The position numbers and the translations under genes were made by a program. A stretch of 64,000 nt of DNA from Formicarius rufipectus (Eukaryota > Chordata > Aves > Passeriformes > Formicariidae), in assembly GCA_013399695.1 (NCBI GenBank), contig VXAU01002292.1:62001-126000 (forward strand), given 5' to 3'. The notes beneath the pieces were generated by a model. The model made no database searches, was not told where the DNA came from, and saw only the letters and a list, made by a program, of their open reading frames with translations. Positions within the stretch are counted from its first letter, which is position 1; every line of letters begins with the position of its first letter. Positions 22,893-36,500 of this stretch are shown one piece after another.

Positions 22893-25800
22893 ACTTTTTT
22901 TTCCAATGTGGAAGTCAAAAGATTTTTGGAGCTATCCTACATTCCTTTGAAAAAACCCTTGTGCTATTCCTCCAAGTATAAGGAGTTTCAGGGTTCTTTT
23001 TTTCTTACATTTTGGCAATTACAAGGTGTATCTATGGCAAGGATAAAAAGGTCACATTTTTCCTATCAACGTCCTTTAAAAACATGAAGTCAACAGGACC
23101 ATAGCATAATCAAAAAGCATACAGGACAAGTGTCCTTCATTTACAAAACACTGAAGAAATTCCAGAGTTAAACAGGCAAAGAATGAATAAATCAACAAAT
23201 CATTCACAAGTGCCTCAACATTTTCTTCCTTAGGATAAATGAATCCTTGGCATAAGTAAACTGGAGATACAGTTGATGTATACAGAAACACAGACCAGCT
23301 TTTTTTAAAACAATTCTTTTCAGTACAAAATGCTGCTTTTTTCTTTTTCCCCCCACTGTTGAGTGTTGTGGTTTTTGTCAGATTGCGAAACGGAAAACAC
23401 GCCTGAAGTTCTTCTCACATGTAGACAGCAGACGCGGTTGTGATTATCACATAATGAAAAGAGAAATCATATGGACCACAGTTCAAAATAGCAACTGTTA
23501 TGTTTTAAACAATTTACGCAAAGTAGCAGATTGGACTTTGCTGACATGCTCAAGAGAAGTTTGGGTCAGTGCCTCAGTTATAAGCTTGCCCATTTCTGAG
23601 GGACTATCATGCCATCAAAATACGGTGCACTGAGTCGCACTGTAATAGCTCTTCAGTCTGAAGAAGGAAAGTGTTTTTTACTGTTTAACATTTTAATGAT
23701 ATTTTGAGTCTGGCAACAGTCTAACAACTAGGCACTGCTGCTTGATTCCTTAGGTTTCTCCCTGTAAAACTGGCTGAAGAACTGGTTTTTTTTTGAAAAA
23801 TAACCTTTGTTGATACTCCACCTTGTACTGCATCAGTGCAGGTAGTTCTCATATCCATTCCCTGTAACTTTAATGGACAAACACTTGTGAAAATATCTGT
23901 ATGGGGATCTCTGCTCACAAAGACTTGGCAGCAGGACCAGGACAATCAGGGTCAGACCACCACACCCAGCCACACAACAGCCATATAAACCATGCTGCTC
24001 CCCACCTAAAAATGCTGGATATAAGAATACACAGCATTATGACTCTTGGTAATGAAAAACAAATCTTAGAAAACACAGAAAAGAAACACCTCAGGTGGTG
24101 TACACAGTGTGCCACACGCAGCTTCAGATATAAAAACATTCAGCCAAAGTGCCAGGAGCTAGCAGTTGTCAGCCTATAGTACTCTCATAAAAAAGCTTAT
24201 TTCTGCTGGTGGTATCTGTAGTATGAAACTATTTGGCCTAAAACTATGAAAATTCCAAATGGTGAAATTGTGAGACTGAGGCACCTTTCAGGATGAGGAC
24301 TCCTGCACGTGGGGATATGTATGTGCACATGTGTAATTTTCTTATTGTATCTTTTTCCTCAATGTTGGTTTTACACAATAAAAGAATAATAGTTTTGCAT
24401 TGAAAATTGGTGGTTATAAAAAATTCAAGCAGTTTGTTTTCCTTTACATTAAGCAGCATGCCATTTATACTCTTGCTTATGGTTTGTTGTGTTTTGTTTT
24501 TGGTTTTTGGGGTTTTTTTTCCTCTTTTCTTCTGTAGGAAGAATGTTTTCTTAAGCATTAATTATGGGCCAATTTATTTTTGTGTACCCCATCTCCACCC
24601 TCTGTTCAAACACTGCCTTAAAACCCACTTCTTTCATGTAACCTCCCCCATTAACCTCTTCAGCAACAGTATCTGAGTTTCTTGGTTTTTCCTTCTGTTG
24701 GATGCTCTGCCAAATCAAATTATGGCTGGATCCTATTATCCTTTCACATGCAAGTTTTGCTACAGAAGCCACTGAGATTGACAACCCACATTGGTAAAGG
24801 CTGTTGCACTGTGCCACCAGGGTGCAATATGGATGGAAATAACTGTATTTTCTACCTGTTTTCTGAGCTGTCAAAAATATTCATATCTGCTTAAAATATA
24901 GGAAAATATCTTGGGACAGTTGGTGCTCACAACCGTGTGCATTACTAACATATGACCATGCAACAAACCACAAAGGAGGTGGGGAAGCAAAGGAAATACA
25001 GTTTATCACTTGAACCCACTGCTGATGAAATTAATGGGGATTTGTCTTTGACTTATGTGGGAGATGAATTAGGCCACGCTGATGGAAACATAACACATTT
25101 TTCCATGCCAAAATGCAGTGAGAAACTTTAAAAGACCTATAAAGGAACTTCCATTATCTGTCCTGGAGACCATATGTATATGGGGTAGACGCTAGCCAGG
25201 CTGCAGGCAGCTCAGATACCACCAATGGGTACAACATATGGACTGTACATGAGCAGAGCAGAAAAAAAAATATGATGAGCTCCTCCCTTTATTAGTGTTA
25301 CTATTTATACTGAACTTGAAGAATGCCATTGCTCTGCTCAGAGCCAGAAGACTGAAGTTCCTGCCGATAACATCAAGAGCATCATGTACTGCCCTGAGGC
25401 CAGACCAGCTGGGTCCCAGTGCCCTTCAAAAGGGATCCTGCAGGGAAGAAGGACTGCCCCTGGAGACAAAGAAGACCCAGAGCAGAGGAACAGAAGAGGC
25501 CGGGCAGAACCAGTGGGAGCAGAGGGTGGTGCAGTGCCACAGGCAAGCAGTGCTGCTGTCCTCCCTTGGCTTAGGCTACTAGTAGGAGGAGGAGTAGTGA
25601 GCTGAGTGCCCATTGTGGCCAGGGCAGCACCATGAGGGGTTACAGCACTTTCCCCAAACTCAGGGCCCTGGTCAGCTTTAATAAATGCTGCTCCGCTACA
25701 TTGTGTTTTATTCAGTTAATACTCCTCGAGGGATCCAGCCACATTTTGCTCACCAAAACATCCCCCAGAGAGCCGCTACCATGTCCTATTTACACGCGTC

Positions 25801-26235
25801 TCCCTTGATATTTTGGTAAGACCACAAACGGGGAAGCTGACAGAGAGGACACTCAAACATTTCCAAAGTGTCGTATCCTTCATGTGATATAAACAACTGA
25901 ATGGGTCTCACAGGGAGGCTGAGACTGCATATCATTTCAACACTCAGACCCAGTCAGGCAACAGCAGCAAATGCTTGAGCCTTTAAAATGGAGAAAATTC
26001 TCCCTCCCTGTGCCTGTTTCAGCCTCTTCCAAGCTGTGTTTACCTTGTGGAGTCTGTCCACTAACTCAGACACCAGCTGCAAGTGCTTCCACTGCAGTAC
26101 AGAGTCCTTTTTGTCTGGAACCAACATGTGGTATCAATTTATCATCCTCAACAACGCAACAAGGAATCCACTCACTTTAAAAATAAAATGAGAGTTGTGT
26201 AACTTAACTCTCAAAAGTCCCCGCCTTTTTTATTT

Positions 26236-26251
26236 AAAAAAAAAAAAAAAA
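26236..26251 (+). repeat. Poly-A run (A16)
   Basis: Sixteen A in a row, about 0.7 kb left of the CR1 copy at 26962. CR1 elements do not end in poly-A, so this is not the tail of that copy, and no retrocopy was recognised upstream of it. Confidence 0.85.
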
Positions 26252-26961
26252 GCCAGATAAAGATTAGCAAGATTAGATGCAGCTGGTGGCTGCTGAGTCC
26301 AAGTTACACACTAGTCTGTTTTTCTTTCAGTGTTTTGTAGTGAGTGGCAAATTCATTGTTTCAGATATGGGCTGCTAAACTGTAAATTTAGGGGCACAAA
26401 CCAAAAGCAGTTGTTTAACAAGTGGGATACTAGGACATGGTGGGAGAAAACCAAACACTATCTGCAGACCCATAAATGCTGCTAGTGCTCATTTGGAAGA
26501 ATTATACTTTATTTTATACTGTATTAACATATTTAAGGTTTTAACTTCACCATATGAAGATGACCGGTAGCCACGCAGTAGAGAAAAGCTTCAGATCTAA
26601 CACTACTGAAAAGAAGCCATGAAAATAACTCCAGTTTATCAGACTCTAGCTGACCAGAGGAAGTTCGGCTTCTCCATAGCTCTGCTTGCTGACTTGAATT
26701 TCAGTTTCCAGCTTATGTAATCCTCCTCAAAATGTTGTCATAGAAATTTCTTTTGGGATGAACATCCTTGCAGATGGCTTCCCCCAAAAAATTATTTCTT
26801 TAAGAAAAGCAAAATGAAACAAACAAATTCTTTCTTTTGCATTCATTTGTTGCTGAAGTTGAAGTTTGTGAATAATTCAACACATTTTTCCCACCTGTCC
26901 AGAGCACTCTCTGTGCCTTCTTATGAAGAAACTCAAAACTTGCTTCAAACCAGTTTTCTTT

Positions 26962-27508
26962 GATTCATAGAATATGCTGAGGTGGAAGCAACTCATCAGG
27001 ATCATCAAGTCCAAGTCCTAGCCCTGCACAGCACATCCCAAGAATCACACCATGAGCCTGAGAGCATTGTCCAGATGCTTCTTGAATTAGGACAGGCTTG
27101 GTGCTGTGACCACTTCCCTGGAGGGCCTGTTCCAGTGCCCAACCACACTCTGGGTGAAGAACCTTTTCCTGATATCCAACCTAAACCTCCCCAACTCAGC
27201 TTCATGCTGTTTCCTTGAGTCCTGTAACTGGTCACAAGAGTGAAGAGATCAGTACCTGCTCCTCCACTCCCTCTCATGAGAATGGTGAAGACCACAATGA
27301 GGTCTTCCCTCAGTCTCCCCTTCTCCAGGCTGAACAGACCAAGTGAACTCATCTGCTCCTCATATAGCTTCCCCTCAAGACCCTTCACCATCCTCGTGGC
27401 CCTCCTTTGGGCACTTTCTAACATCTTAGTATCTTTCTTATATTGTGGCACCCTAAACTGCACACAGTACTCAAGGGGAGGACACCAGAGCAGAGTGGGA
27501 CAATCACA
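26962..27508 (-). mobile_element. CR1 LINE fragment with reverse-transcriptase C-terminal remnant
   Basis: The plus strand begins with GATTCATAGAAT, the complement of the CR1 3' tail. The minus strand at 27463-27005 has an open stretch carrying the CR1 ORF2 C-terminal pattern: YKKDTKMLESAQRRATRMVK, LGLFSLEKGRLREDL, then RTQGNSMKLSWGG. After that point the family pattern moves into a neighbouring frame, so a frameshift interrupts the old coding region. The copy is 5'-truncated, lacks the catalytic reverse-transcriptase core and is inactive. It lies in the same orientation as FOXO3. Confidence 0.93.
27005..27463 (-). pseudogene. CR1 ORF2 (reverse transcriptase) C-terminal remnant, frameshifted
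   Basis: This is the coding remnant inside the CR1 copy above. It shows the QRRATRMVKGL and LFSLEKGRLR motifs found near the C-terminus of CR1 polymerase. About the last third of the open frame does not fit the family in this frame but does in an adjacent one, indicating an indel after the WGG motif. The endonuclease and the reverse-transcriptase active site are absent. Confidence 0.85.
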
Positions 27509-27571
27509 TTTTATATTTTACACATTTTACATTTTGTTTTCTTTAAAATCCTCAAGGAGATACAACTGCAA

Positions 27572-27579
27572 GTAAACAA
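27572..27579 (+). promoter_or_regulatory. FOXO-type binding motif GTAAACAA
   Basis: A second exact GTAAACAA in CAAGTAAACAAG, just past the CR1 copy ending near 27508. Single motif, with no further evidence of function. Confidence 0.25.
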
Positions 27580-28844
27580 GAAAACAGATGCAGTGGCTTC
27601 AAAATTATAAATAATTAAGTTGCCAATTGTGTGCATGTATGCGGGAATTCCCGGTGAAAGGGATTTGCAAACCTAGGCAAGTCAATCTTTAGGAAGCACC
27701 AATCTGTTAGTTCCATACAGTCCCTTTCTGCCTAGGTCTGTAAGGCTGAAGTGCTGCTCTTCTCAAGGAACTTTCAAGTCCCAAACACAAAAAGGTCTCC
27801 AAATTTCTTCCGCTTTCCCCTGAGCTTTTGTAAACTGGAAAAATGCTTATAATTTAATAAAGTAATGAGGATGCTCTACAGATGCAGAAAAAGCAAGAAT
27901 GAAAACATAAAGAGAGCTTTCCTACAATATCTATCCAGTCACATTGTACCGATATACGTTTTTTCTATATTAAACCAAGCATTATGTATTCCACATTGTT
28001 TTATTTTCCCTAAATAACAGAATTTGCAGAGAGGAAAAAGGCACTAAGAAAATTACACGCAGAAAAAGAAATCTTTTCTGACACCCAAGTAGTTTTGATG
28101 CTTCATGTCTGGCATCATCTGCAAGTTCCAAAGGCCGCTCCCAAAAATCCCACTAGATGTTCATCAGAAGCAGGCAGTGAGAGTGCACCAGAGTCCTGCA
28201 GGGTACCTCCCTTAGCACCCAGCTGGCAAAGGTCACTGTCTTCACAGCCCTAGAAAGGATATATGGAATGACACAGGCTCAGCCCTACCCAAACATGCCC
28301 TCCTGCAGTAAAAGGGGAACAAAAAATCCCACGTATTTAGCTGGGCGGGGGGCGGGGGGAAAGCCAGTTCAGAATCTGAAAGGTGCTCTGTGGTTTCCTC
28401 TCCTTACCCTTTCTTCAAAGGATTTTTCTGATCTTGGTGGTAGGGGCAGAGCTGGAATTGGTCTCCACTGTAACCAGACCTCTGCCTGCATCTCTGCCCA
28501 TCATCCCCCACCCCGGAAGAGTTGAGTCTTGAGGAATTTAAGCTCCTTGGGAGAACATTAAGTCCAGAAGAGATTTATCCTCAGAAATGTGCTGGCTCAG
28601 AGAGGAGAGCACTACATGGATCTGTCTGTCCCACACACGGGGCACTGTGCCATGCCAAATTACAACAGGGGAAGGTGATTAGCAGAGAGAAAACAAACCC
28701 TCCCTGACTTGCACACCATGCCTCCCACCACCCCAGTCGCACTGGCCACAAGGGCAGGCAGCAAGCGACTTGCCAGTCAAGGAGGATTATGTCCTCCTTT
28801 TTGAAAAGAAAATCATCTCAAAGCATGGGAATTGATTTACTATG

Positions 28845-28872
28845 TTGAAGTTTTTATATATAAAAACTTCAA
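28845..28872. repeat. Perfect 28-bp palindrome
   Basis: The left arm TTGAAGTTTTTATA is followed with no spacer by its exact reverse complement. Symmetry stops at both ends (28844/28873 do not pair). It lies in the large FOXO3 intron and could form a short hairpin in RNA or a cruciform in DNA. No known element was recognised. Confidence 0.85.
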
Positions 28873-31774
28873 AAAATGCTTCTAGCTAAAACAAAAACCA
28901 CCTCACTCTTTGAAAACAATGATATTGCAAATTACTACGCTGACGTAAATAAAACTTAGCTGAAAATATACACTGCCTGGAAATTGCTTCAGAGCATCAC
29001 GCTTCCAGTTAGCAGAAAAATCTCCATTTATTTTACAGTCAGACATGCTCTGACCACATGAGGACTCTAATAAATAGCATTTGTTTTGCTGTGAGTAGGG
29101 CATGCCAGTTGTCGTTTATTTTTTTCCACTGCGTGTTGGGAGACGGGAAGCAGAGAGTGAGGAAAATGCTGATATTTTAACTAACGCAGCTGCGGAGCAA
29201 GAACAAGGTCAGGCTCTCCAGTAACTCCTCCCAGTGTCAGGAGCCATGTACCCTGACACACTTTGTTACAGGAAGCCCCCTAAAGAATAAAGTGTTAGCC
29301 TCTGCATGCTATAGGAATGCTTTTCCACATTAAAATAGGATTTGGGAATCTGGAGGCAGGCACTGTCATCGAGAGTTTGCTTGGGTACCTTGTCAAAGAG
29401 CCACTTTTTTCACTCCCTTCTACTTTCTTCATATCACAGCTGCCCAAAATTCAAGAAAACAAATTGATTTCAATCAAGGGATTTAACTTAATTAAGAGTA
29501 ACAATTTGAGACATTGCTCTTGTAAGGTGCTGAATTACTGAAAATCGCAAGGCACCTCATCGCAAGCTTGACTGGGACATGAACACAGGCAGCAAGAAAA
29601 GGGAAGATGTTGCCCCTTAGTGAACTTAAACCCAAGGAGTTGCACACAAAAAAGCTGCAATGGATGCACACAGCTGGGTCTTTGCAGAGCCAGTTCAAAC
29701 CAGTTCTGATTTCTTTCCAGGAGTGGTATCACCAGCAGATAATACCTGTAAAGTGTTTCCACTGTAGAAACTTTGGAAATGACACCATGCTTTATTTGTG
29801 GAGTCCCTTCAGCACAGCACCACTCCATTTCTCCTGCTCCATGCCATGGAGCCCCAAAAGAAGTGCAGGCATACACAACTAATCAACCTGAATACTCTGT
29901 TTTTGTAACCCTACAAACATAGCTGCCATGTCAGCACAGCCCCAATCCACCCGATGCTGGAGCTATTGGAAGAGTCCTCCAAAACCTCAGTGGTCACCCA
30001 GCTAGGCCTGAATGAAAACAATGTGATTTCACTGTGAGGCAGACGTTCCCTGTGAAGGTTTTGGGGTTTTATTGCTAGAAAGAAGAATTAGAAAAAGGAA
30101 AAAAATCCCTCTGTTTTTTTGTTTCTTAGATGGAAAGATCCCAGCACAACTCTCACACAGCATTGTGGAAACCAAAACGCTCACTTCTATTTTTTCCCAT
30201 TCTCAGCATATGACTGTTACTATACACTGACTATTTAGAAACACGTATGGGTATTCTTTCATGCCTTTATAAATAAATGTGAGTGATGCTACTGCTTATA
30301 ATAATTCACTAAAAATAGTAGCTTCCCAAGGAAGATCACAAAAGCCTCTCATTGCTGTATCACCTATTATAAATCTTTATTTTTTGAAACATTTTTGTAG
30401 TCATGTGTTGATTTTTTTTAACACTTCCTAAGCCTGTGAAATGCAACTAAACCAGCAATAACTTCCACCACACAGTGGTAGGGGAAGAGTAAAAGTCGTG
30501 TGTCCAAAGACAGCCTTCCAGGGCTCCCGATGTACCCAAGTGCAAGGCTGCCCTGCACACAGCTCTGGGAAGTGCTAGCTCTGAAATGCTAGATTGTTAA
30601 ACACTCGGCCTGGATTAATTGGAAGTGTTGAGCTGCACACATAAATTGCAAATCTGGTGACAGTTACAGCTAACATGTGACTGATGAGAGGAATAGATCT
30701 GATATCCTCTCCCCTGACCGAGTTTGATCAGGCCTGAGCAAGCCCTTCAAAAGCCAGCACAAGCACCAGAGACCTTCTCATGAGAAAGCCTTCAAGCAAC
30801 CTCCAAACCAGCCTCCAGCATTTTGGCTATGTAGACTAATCTGAAACAGGACCCCTCTCCTGTGCTATTTTAAGCACAGACTGTATTTTATCACTGAACA
30901 ATAAGATACTGATTTTTTTAAAGTGCATTTTAAAATATAACACACTTCAGTTGGCTGCTGAGGTGGCAAAGGGAATGGTCCTGCTCCACAGACTTGAGCA
31001 CTGGGAGAAGCTGGGGATGCACCTAAGTGTGGCTCTCAGTAGGTCTGCCCTGTTGCTTTTTAGGGCAAAAGCCCCCTGGGAGCCTCACGAAGAGCAGCCA
31101 GTGTAGGAACACACGACTGTGACTCCAGATATTCACCGAGTTAATGCAGTGCTGGTGTGGACAGGGTGTGAATTAGGAGAGGAGGGATAAGTGAACAGAA
31201 CAACTTGAAAAACAGGTATCTCCTCCTTCATGACTCCAGACTGGGTAGCTACAGCACTACCAATAAACACCTGAGCACTCTTCAAAATGTAATGGCAGTT
31301 ATAAAATATTAATGCCTTTTGAAAGTAGAAAGTGATCAGTTTTCCTTTTGATGTATTCTGATGTGCATTCTGCTTTGGTCCTTAGAATAACACATGGGTC
31401 CTTCCTAGCCTCTTGGTTTCATGCAGTTTCCTACATTTTTCTCCTGCATTGGGAAGCATTTTAAACACTGCACTTCAGCAGCATATTTGAAAAATTGTGC
31501 AGACTTGCACAAAGCAAGTTCATGCCATGCCAGGTGACACAGGTGGTCAAAATTATCCACCTCCTCAGCATTTTTACATGAACAGTAGTGAGATGAGACA
31601 ACTTCAAAAGTCTTTCCTCAGGCCATTCTTTAATCTGACTTCCACCGATGCACTGCATCAGGACACCCAGTTCCAAAATCAGCTCTGCACATATATTCAC
31701 TACCAAGGCACATGGCTTTAGTTTCCACACTGTGATGCCCTGGCTGTAATCTCCAAGTTACAGCATCAGATTCC

Positions 31775-31790
31775 TTTTTTTTTTTTTTCT
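31775..31790 (+). repeat. Poly-T run (T16)
   Basis: Sixteen T in a row in the large FOXO3 intron. No SINE or LINE sequence was recognised beside it. Confidence 0.85.
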
Positions 31791-33483
31791 GCGTATGGAA
31801 AAAGCTTTTTTACAGACTTAAAATCGGGGCAGCACCAGGTCAGACCCTGACATATGAGCTAGTGGCACTAAGCCACCCTTGGCAGTCACTGGGAGAAATG
31901 GGTGCCTCCAACAAATAAGCCCACCTGTCTTCCTGTTCTCCACTGAGAGTGTCTGACCCTCTCTGCTGGTGGAGGGAGATCTCACACTCTGGCAGGAAGG
32001 CTTTGGGACTGTGGCTGCCTTGGGATGGTCGTGCCTGGTGCCTGTCAGGGCATGGCAGCTTCAGGGAGCTCATCCTCCCTCAAACAAAAATCTCCCTCTA
32101 CCCTTTGGACTGATCCCAGCCTCACTTAACCCCATTTATGAATTGTTTTAATTTTCATTGAACCTCACCTCACTCATGCATGTTACTGGTTCTACTGGAT
32201 TTTTTAAAATTTATTTTCTGTTTACTTCAGGGGCAAAATATACCTGAGGAGCTGACAAAGGGGAATATGACACCTATTATGTTGCCAATGAATCAGCCCT
32301 TTGCTACAGCAAGCAAGACATTCCTGTTTCACACGTAACTGGCAGCAGCACCATCCCAGAAACCTCACAATCCAGGTAAATGCACAGGTATGAAAGTATT
32401 TTTTTTTTAAGCTGTTTACCTAATTTGATAAAATAAGATTCCTGTAATCAATACAATCACAATCCCAAGAGCTGAATGTTGAGCCTAAAGCTAGGCTGTG
32501 TCAAAATGCTTCAGCACTTGACGATGCTTTGTTCATGCCCCACCCCTGCACCAGAGCCCGAATAGCAGAACAATGAGTGGAGGAGCCTGTTCGTGTTCCC
32601 AATTTGACCCTGTACACTTAAGAAGTCCCTCCTGAAGCCAACACTCAGGCCATGCTCGGGTCTTGTTTCACTCCACACATAGACTAGGACATTTTTCAGA
32701 GGCAGCCATGGAGCCACAGGGCAATGGCACAGGATCTGGACTGTGCCAACAGCAAGAGTCATCATCAGGTACTACGACAAGAATTATCTACTCGGTAGGA
32801 TGCAGTCTGTGTGGGCTTCCAGAGTGTGAAGGACTGCATAAGTGGAAGACACTTGCATCTGGAAGTTTACAGCCTCAACAGGTAGACAAAGAAGCATTAA
32901 CTCAATAAAGCTGCTACAGAAAATAAAATCAAGAGATTTGTTTCGGTTTCATTTGGTAGCACAGACAAACCTTGCCTTCCCTGCCGTTCAGGACAGGCAC
33001 TGAGGCAACCTCTAATGACCCTGAGATGCTGTCACTTCACAGACACCCCTGCTTTTAGGGGGAAAATGTTGAGTTGTGCTAGTGGAACTACAGTGTATGA
33101 AACAAGTCCCTTTTCCAACACATACATGTTCAAGACACAAGGCACATTTTAAAGGACAATGCCAAGAATGATGATGCCTTTGTACATCATCTCTTTCGTA
33201 TGACACTGTTCACAGAATACATAGCTCAGGAATGCAAGGACTCCTAATTATGCCAGGCATGGTATTAGTAACAAAAGTACACAAGAAACAAGTACCTTTA
33301 AGTTGCAGTTGAATAGATGAGGGCAAAGAGACTAAGCAAATACTTATGGGGATATTTTTCCTCCTTGGAAAAGGACCCACTACCAAGCACCCTGAGAGAC
33401 ACGTATGTGCATATATTATGACAGGTCTGCTAATACTTTTGTAATATGAGCTGATATGCAAAATATAAAAGCTTTGTGCCACT

Positions 33484-33502
33484 CCCCCCCCCCTTTTTTT
33501 TT
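33484..33502 (+). repeat. C10-T9 homopolymer junction
   Basis: Ten C followed directly by nine T on the plus strand in the FOXO3 intron. A simple-sequence tract and a likely place for sequencing length errors. Confidence 0.8.
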
Positions 33503-36500
33503 CTTTCCCATTTGATTAAAGTTTAGAGGAAATGGGATATTTAAAACCCAGGTTACCTTCTGGTTAAGATTAGAGATGTGGGGAATGAAAAAATTAATGA
33601 GATAGAAGAGTACACACTTGTTTCTTGTCTGACTTATTTCAGAGCTAGTGGAAACTAATTCTGTTCACAGGATCTGCTCTCGTGCCCTGTTGCAAAGTGA
33701 GATTCTCACCTGCAAAGGCTTTTTTGCATTTATCTAAATGCATGTGATCTACTTTGTGTGCTTGAACAGGAACGTGTAGGGTTAGACATGCACCAGTCTT
33801 TGCCAGACTTTGTCTCGTTGACAAGGATAAACAGGAGACATCAAGAAATGTCCAATTTCGTTCATAGGCAAGTTTCAAAGCTTGCAGAAGTTAATGAAAA
33901 CCTTCTAATAGTTTTGTAACAAACTCTTTGAGGTGAAAATGTACCAAATTAATTATTTTCACCAGAAATGGGTTCTTCATTCCATCCAATCAATGGCTAT
34001 AACACCAGCAGCCCTTCCACAGGAAAGTGACAGCTGAGTCACTAATGTTAAAACAGGGATGAGAAAAGGAAAATGAAAAAGATACTGGGCTACTTCCCCC
34101 AAGGAGCTAAATACAGTACTTAATGGCATCTTTTTATAAGGTTAACGAATCAAATGCTTCAGCTATGAATTTCTGCCATCATCATAACTACAACATGATG
34201 ACCCTGGACAACCTATCTCCATCTAGGTTTTCTCCTCCTGTGACACATAAAGACAAAGAAGCTGGGAGGCAGTCCAGCCTTTCACCATACTCTGGGTCTT
34301 CAGGGGGATGGGTTGTGATAACCACACAAGTATTCAGTGTGACGAACAGCTATGCTGTCCACACAGGGGGAAAGTGGCAGGAGGGAGCAGCTGGGTACTT
34401 GTCCTTTCCTGCATCTGCAGCAGCTGCCGTCTTTCGTCAGCTGTTGCCCCCGTGGCACCCTGCCTGCACAGGCTGGAGCAGGCAGTACTTGGGTTCCTCT
34501 TGTTTAAGTCACACTGAAGAGTTGTCCTGCTCACCCCCACTGCCCTTAAATAAATGTGTCAAAAGCAATTAAAGTCAGGATGGCAAGAAACCTTAAAGCT
34601 ATATGTACAGAGGAGCATCTATTTTTTAACGCTGCAGAAGTGATGGGCACTTTGGATGACATGTCACTTACAAATTGCATTTTAGTAAGCTGCATTTTAG
34701 GAAGTATCCCAATACATGCATATGATAGAAAATGTCTGTCCAGCAGAACATCAAGGACAGAAGCTGATTCGCCAGGGAATCAACTGCAGCTGCCTGACAA
34801 GGCCTTCTCTACTAGGAGACCCTATATGTAGTCATAAGGCATTAGGGCACAACAGGGTGACATTTTTGTTTGTTTTCATAAGGTCATGCTTTTCAGCAAT
34901 AGTCCTGGCTTGGGGCTGCACCAGGAAAGCTGCTTTGCGCCTCCAGGCCCTAACAAATGGTTCCCAGTGCAAGAGCCAACAATGTAATCACAAATGCAAC
35001 ATGATCACGGGGTGGTTCGGAACACTGCCTCCTGATCTGATAGCAGTGCCAAACACAGGAGTACACACGATACTGGCATGCAGGGAACTGGGCCACCTGG
35101 GCAGATTATTCCTGGCAAGATCATGTGCACTTGGACTAACCTTCCTCCCTGAGGGCAGTGGCAGGCAGTACATGCCGGTCACTGGTGACACTGCATTTAT
35201 ATATTCTTTTTAGGGAGACACTTTATCTGAGTTCTAGATTTTAGCCAAATTCAGCCATGATTCTCAAACAAGTAATACTTTTATTTAATTAGTCCCATGC
35301 ATGTCTTCTGAATGCTCCCCAAATGGTTGGCCTTTCCACGCCTTATCACAAACTCTGGCCATGTTTTTATGACTACTTTAAGCATAGTTTAAGTATGATG
35401 CCAAATAGCAAGTTAATTGTTGTTCATGCAGAACGTCTGGCTGACCTCTGCAGGACTCTTCGCATGAGAAAAAGTTTGCAGGATTAGGACCACAGCCTGG
35501 AAGCAGGGTCATCTCTTCCCTCTGCCCACCCTCTCTCCCTTGGCTCTAGTATCTAGTACATGCTGTCCTCTTCATTACTTCAACACAGTCCTTCAGGCTT
35601 TAGACCTGACTGAAGAAAACGAGCAAACTCTGTGATTCAGGGTATTTAAAAGTGGAAAAAAAAGGGCAACTGTTAGGCAGAATCTGCTAGGAGGAGGAGG
35701 AGAAGGAGTTGGTCAGAGTGCCAAGAGACAAGAGTCCACAGTCTTCGAATTTCAAAGGCTTTCAGGAAAGATGACCTCAAGATACTTTCACAAGCTAGTC
35801 TGAATGAGTCACAGTTTGGTAATCTGCTGGTTTTTTCCTCCTCTGCTTTTTTCCACCTAGATAACTTTGGCTTTTTCACTTGGTGAAAGACAAAATAACT
35901 TTAATAACTTTAAGGATCTTTACTCCCCCATGGCATCTACATGTCAATTAGCTTGGGATTGCTGCTATATATTGGGACAGCATACATACTTGGGAAAGAG
36001 TCCCTGGGAATTGTAACACTATAAAACACCTCAGTAGTTCAGCCCTACTCCATCACTCTGGTACACTGGCCAGTGAACACAGACCACTTTCTTCTGTTGT
36101 GTCCCTTCTCTGTCCCCAACTCCCTGCAAAGAATTAGGACACTGCTGGAACTGAGTACAACGCTATTTGCAGCCATGCATGTTTGAAATGAAAAATGAAG
36201 TCCTGTAAAAAACCAGGATTGTATCTCAGGCTACTTGCAATCCAGTCCCCTTACACTGTCCAAAACCACAAAAACAGAGCTTGCATGTTTAGATAACAAC
36301 TATAGCAAAATGAAGACAAATATCCGTAAGCAATCCCTTTTAAATGCAGACAGGGCAGGGAGTGCCTGCCAAGACGCACTGGCACTAACTGGATGGAGCC
36401 TTATGAATGTTTGTCTTTCTTCACTCCCAGGTTTACATCCTGAGTCCTAAGTGCATGGAAGTCATCTGGGGACACAAGCAGGTGAGGAGAAGCCCTGCAC

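Noticed and set aside
28343..28359. G-rich GGGCGGGGGGCGGGGGG run as a promoter GC box or CpG island
   Set aside because: Isolated G-run with few CpGs around it and no other promoter features. Too little to call.
34716..35213. 165-codon open frame on the plus strand
   Set aside because: No domain, no conserved motif, and overlapped by other short frames. Treated as chance.
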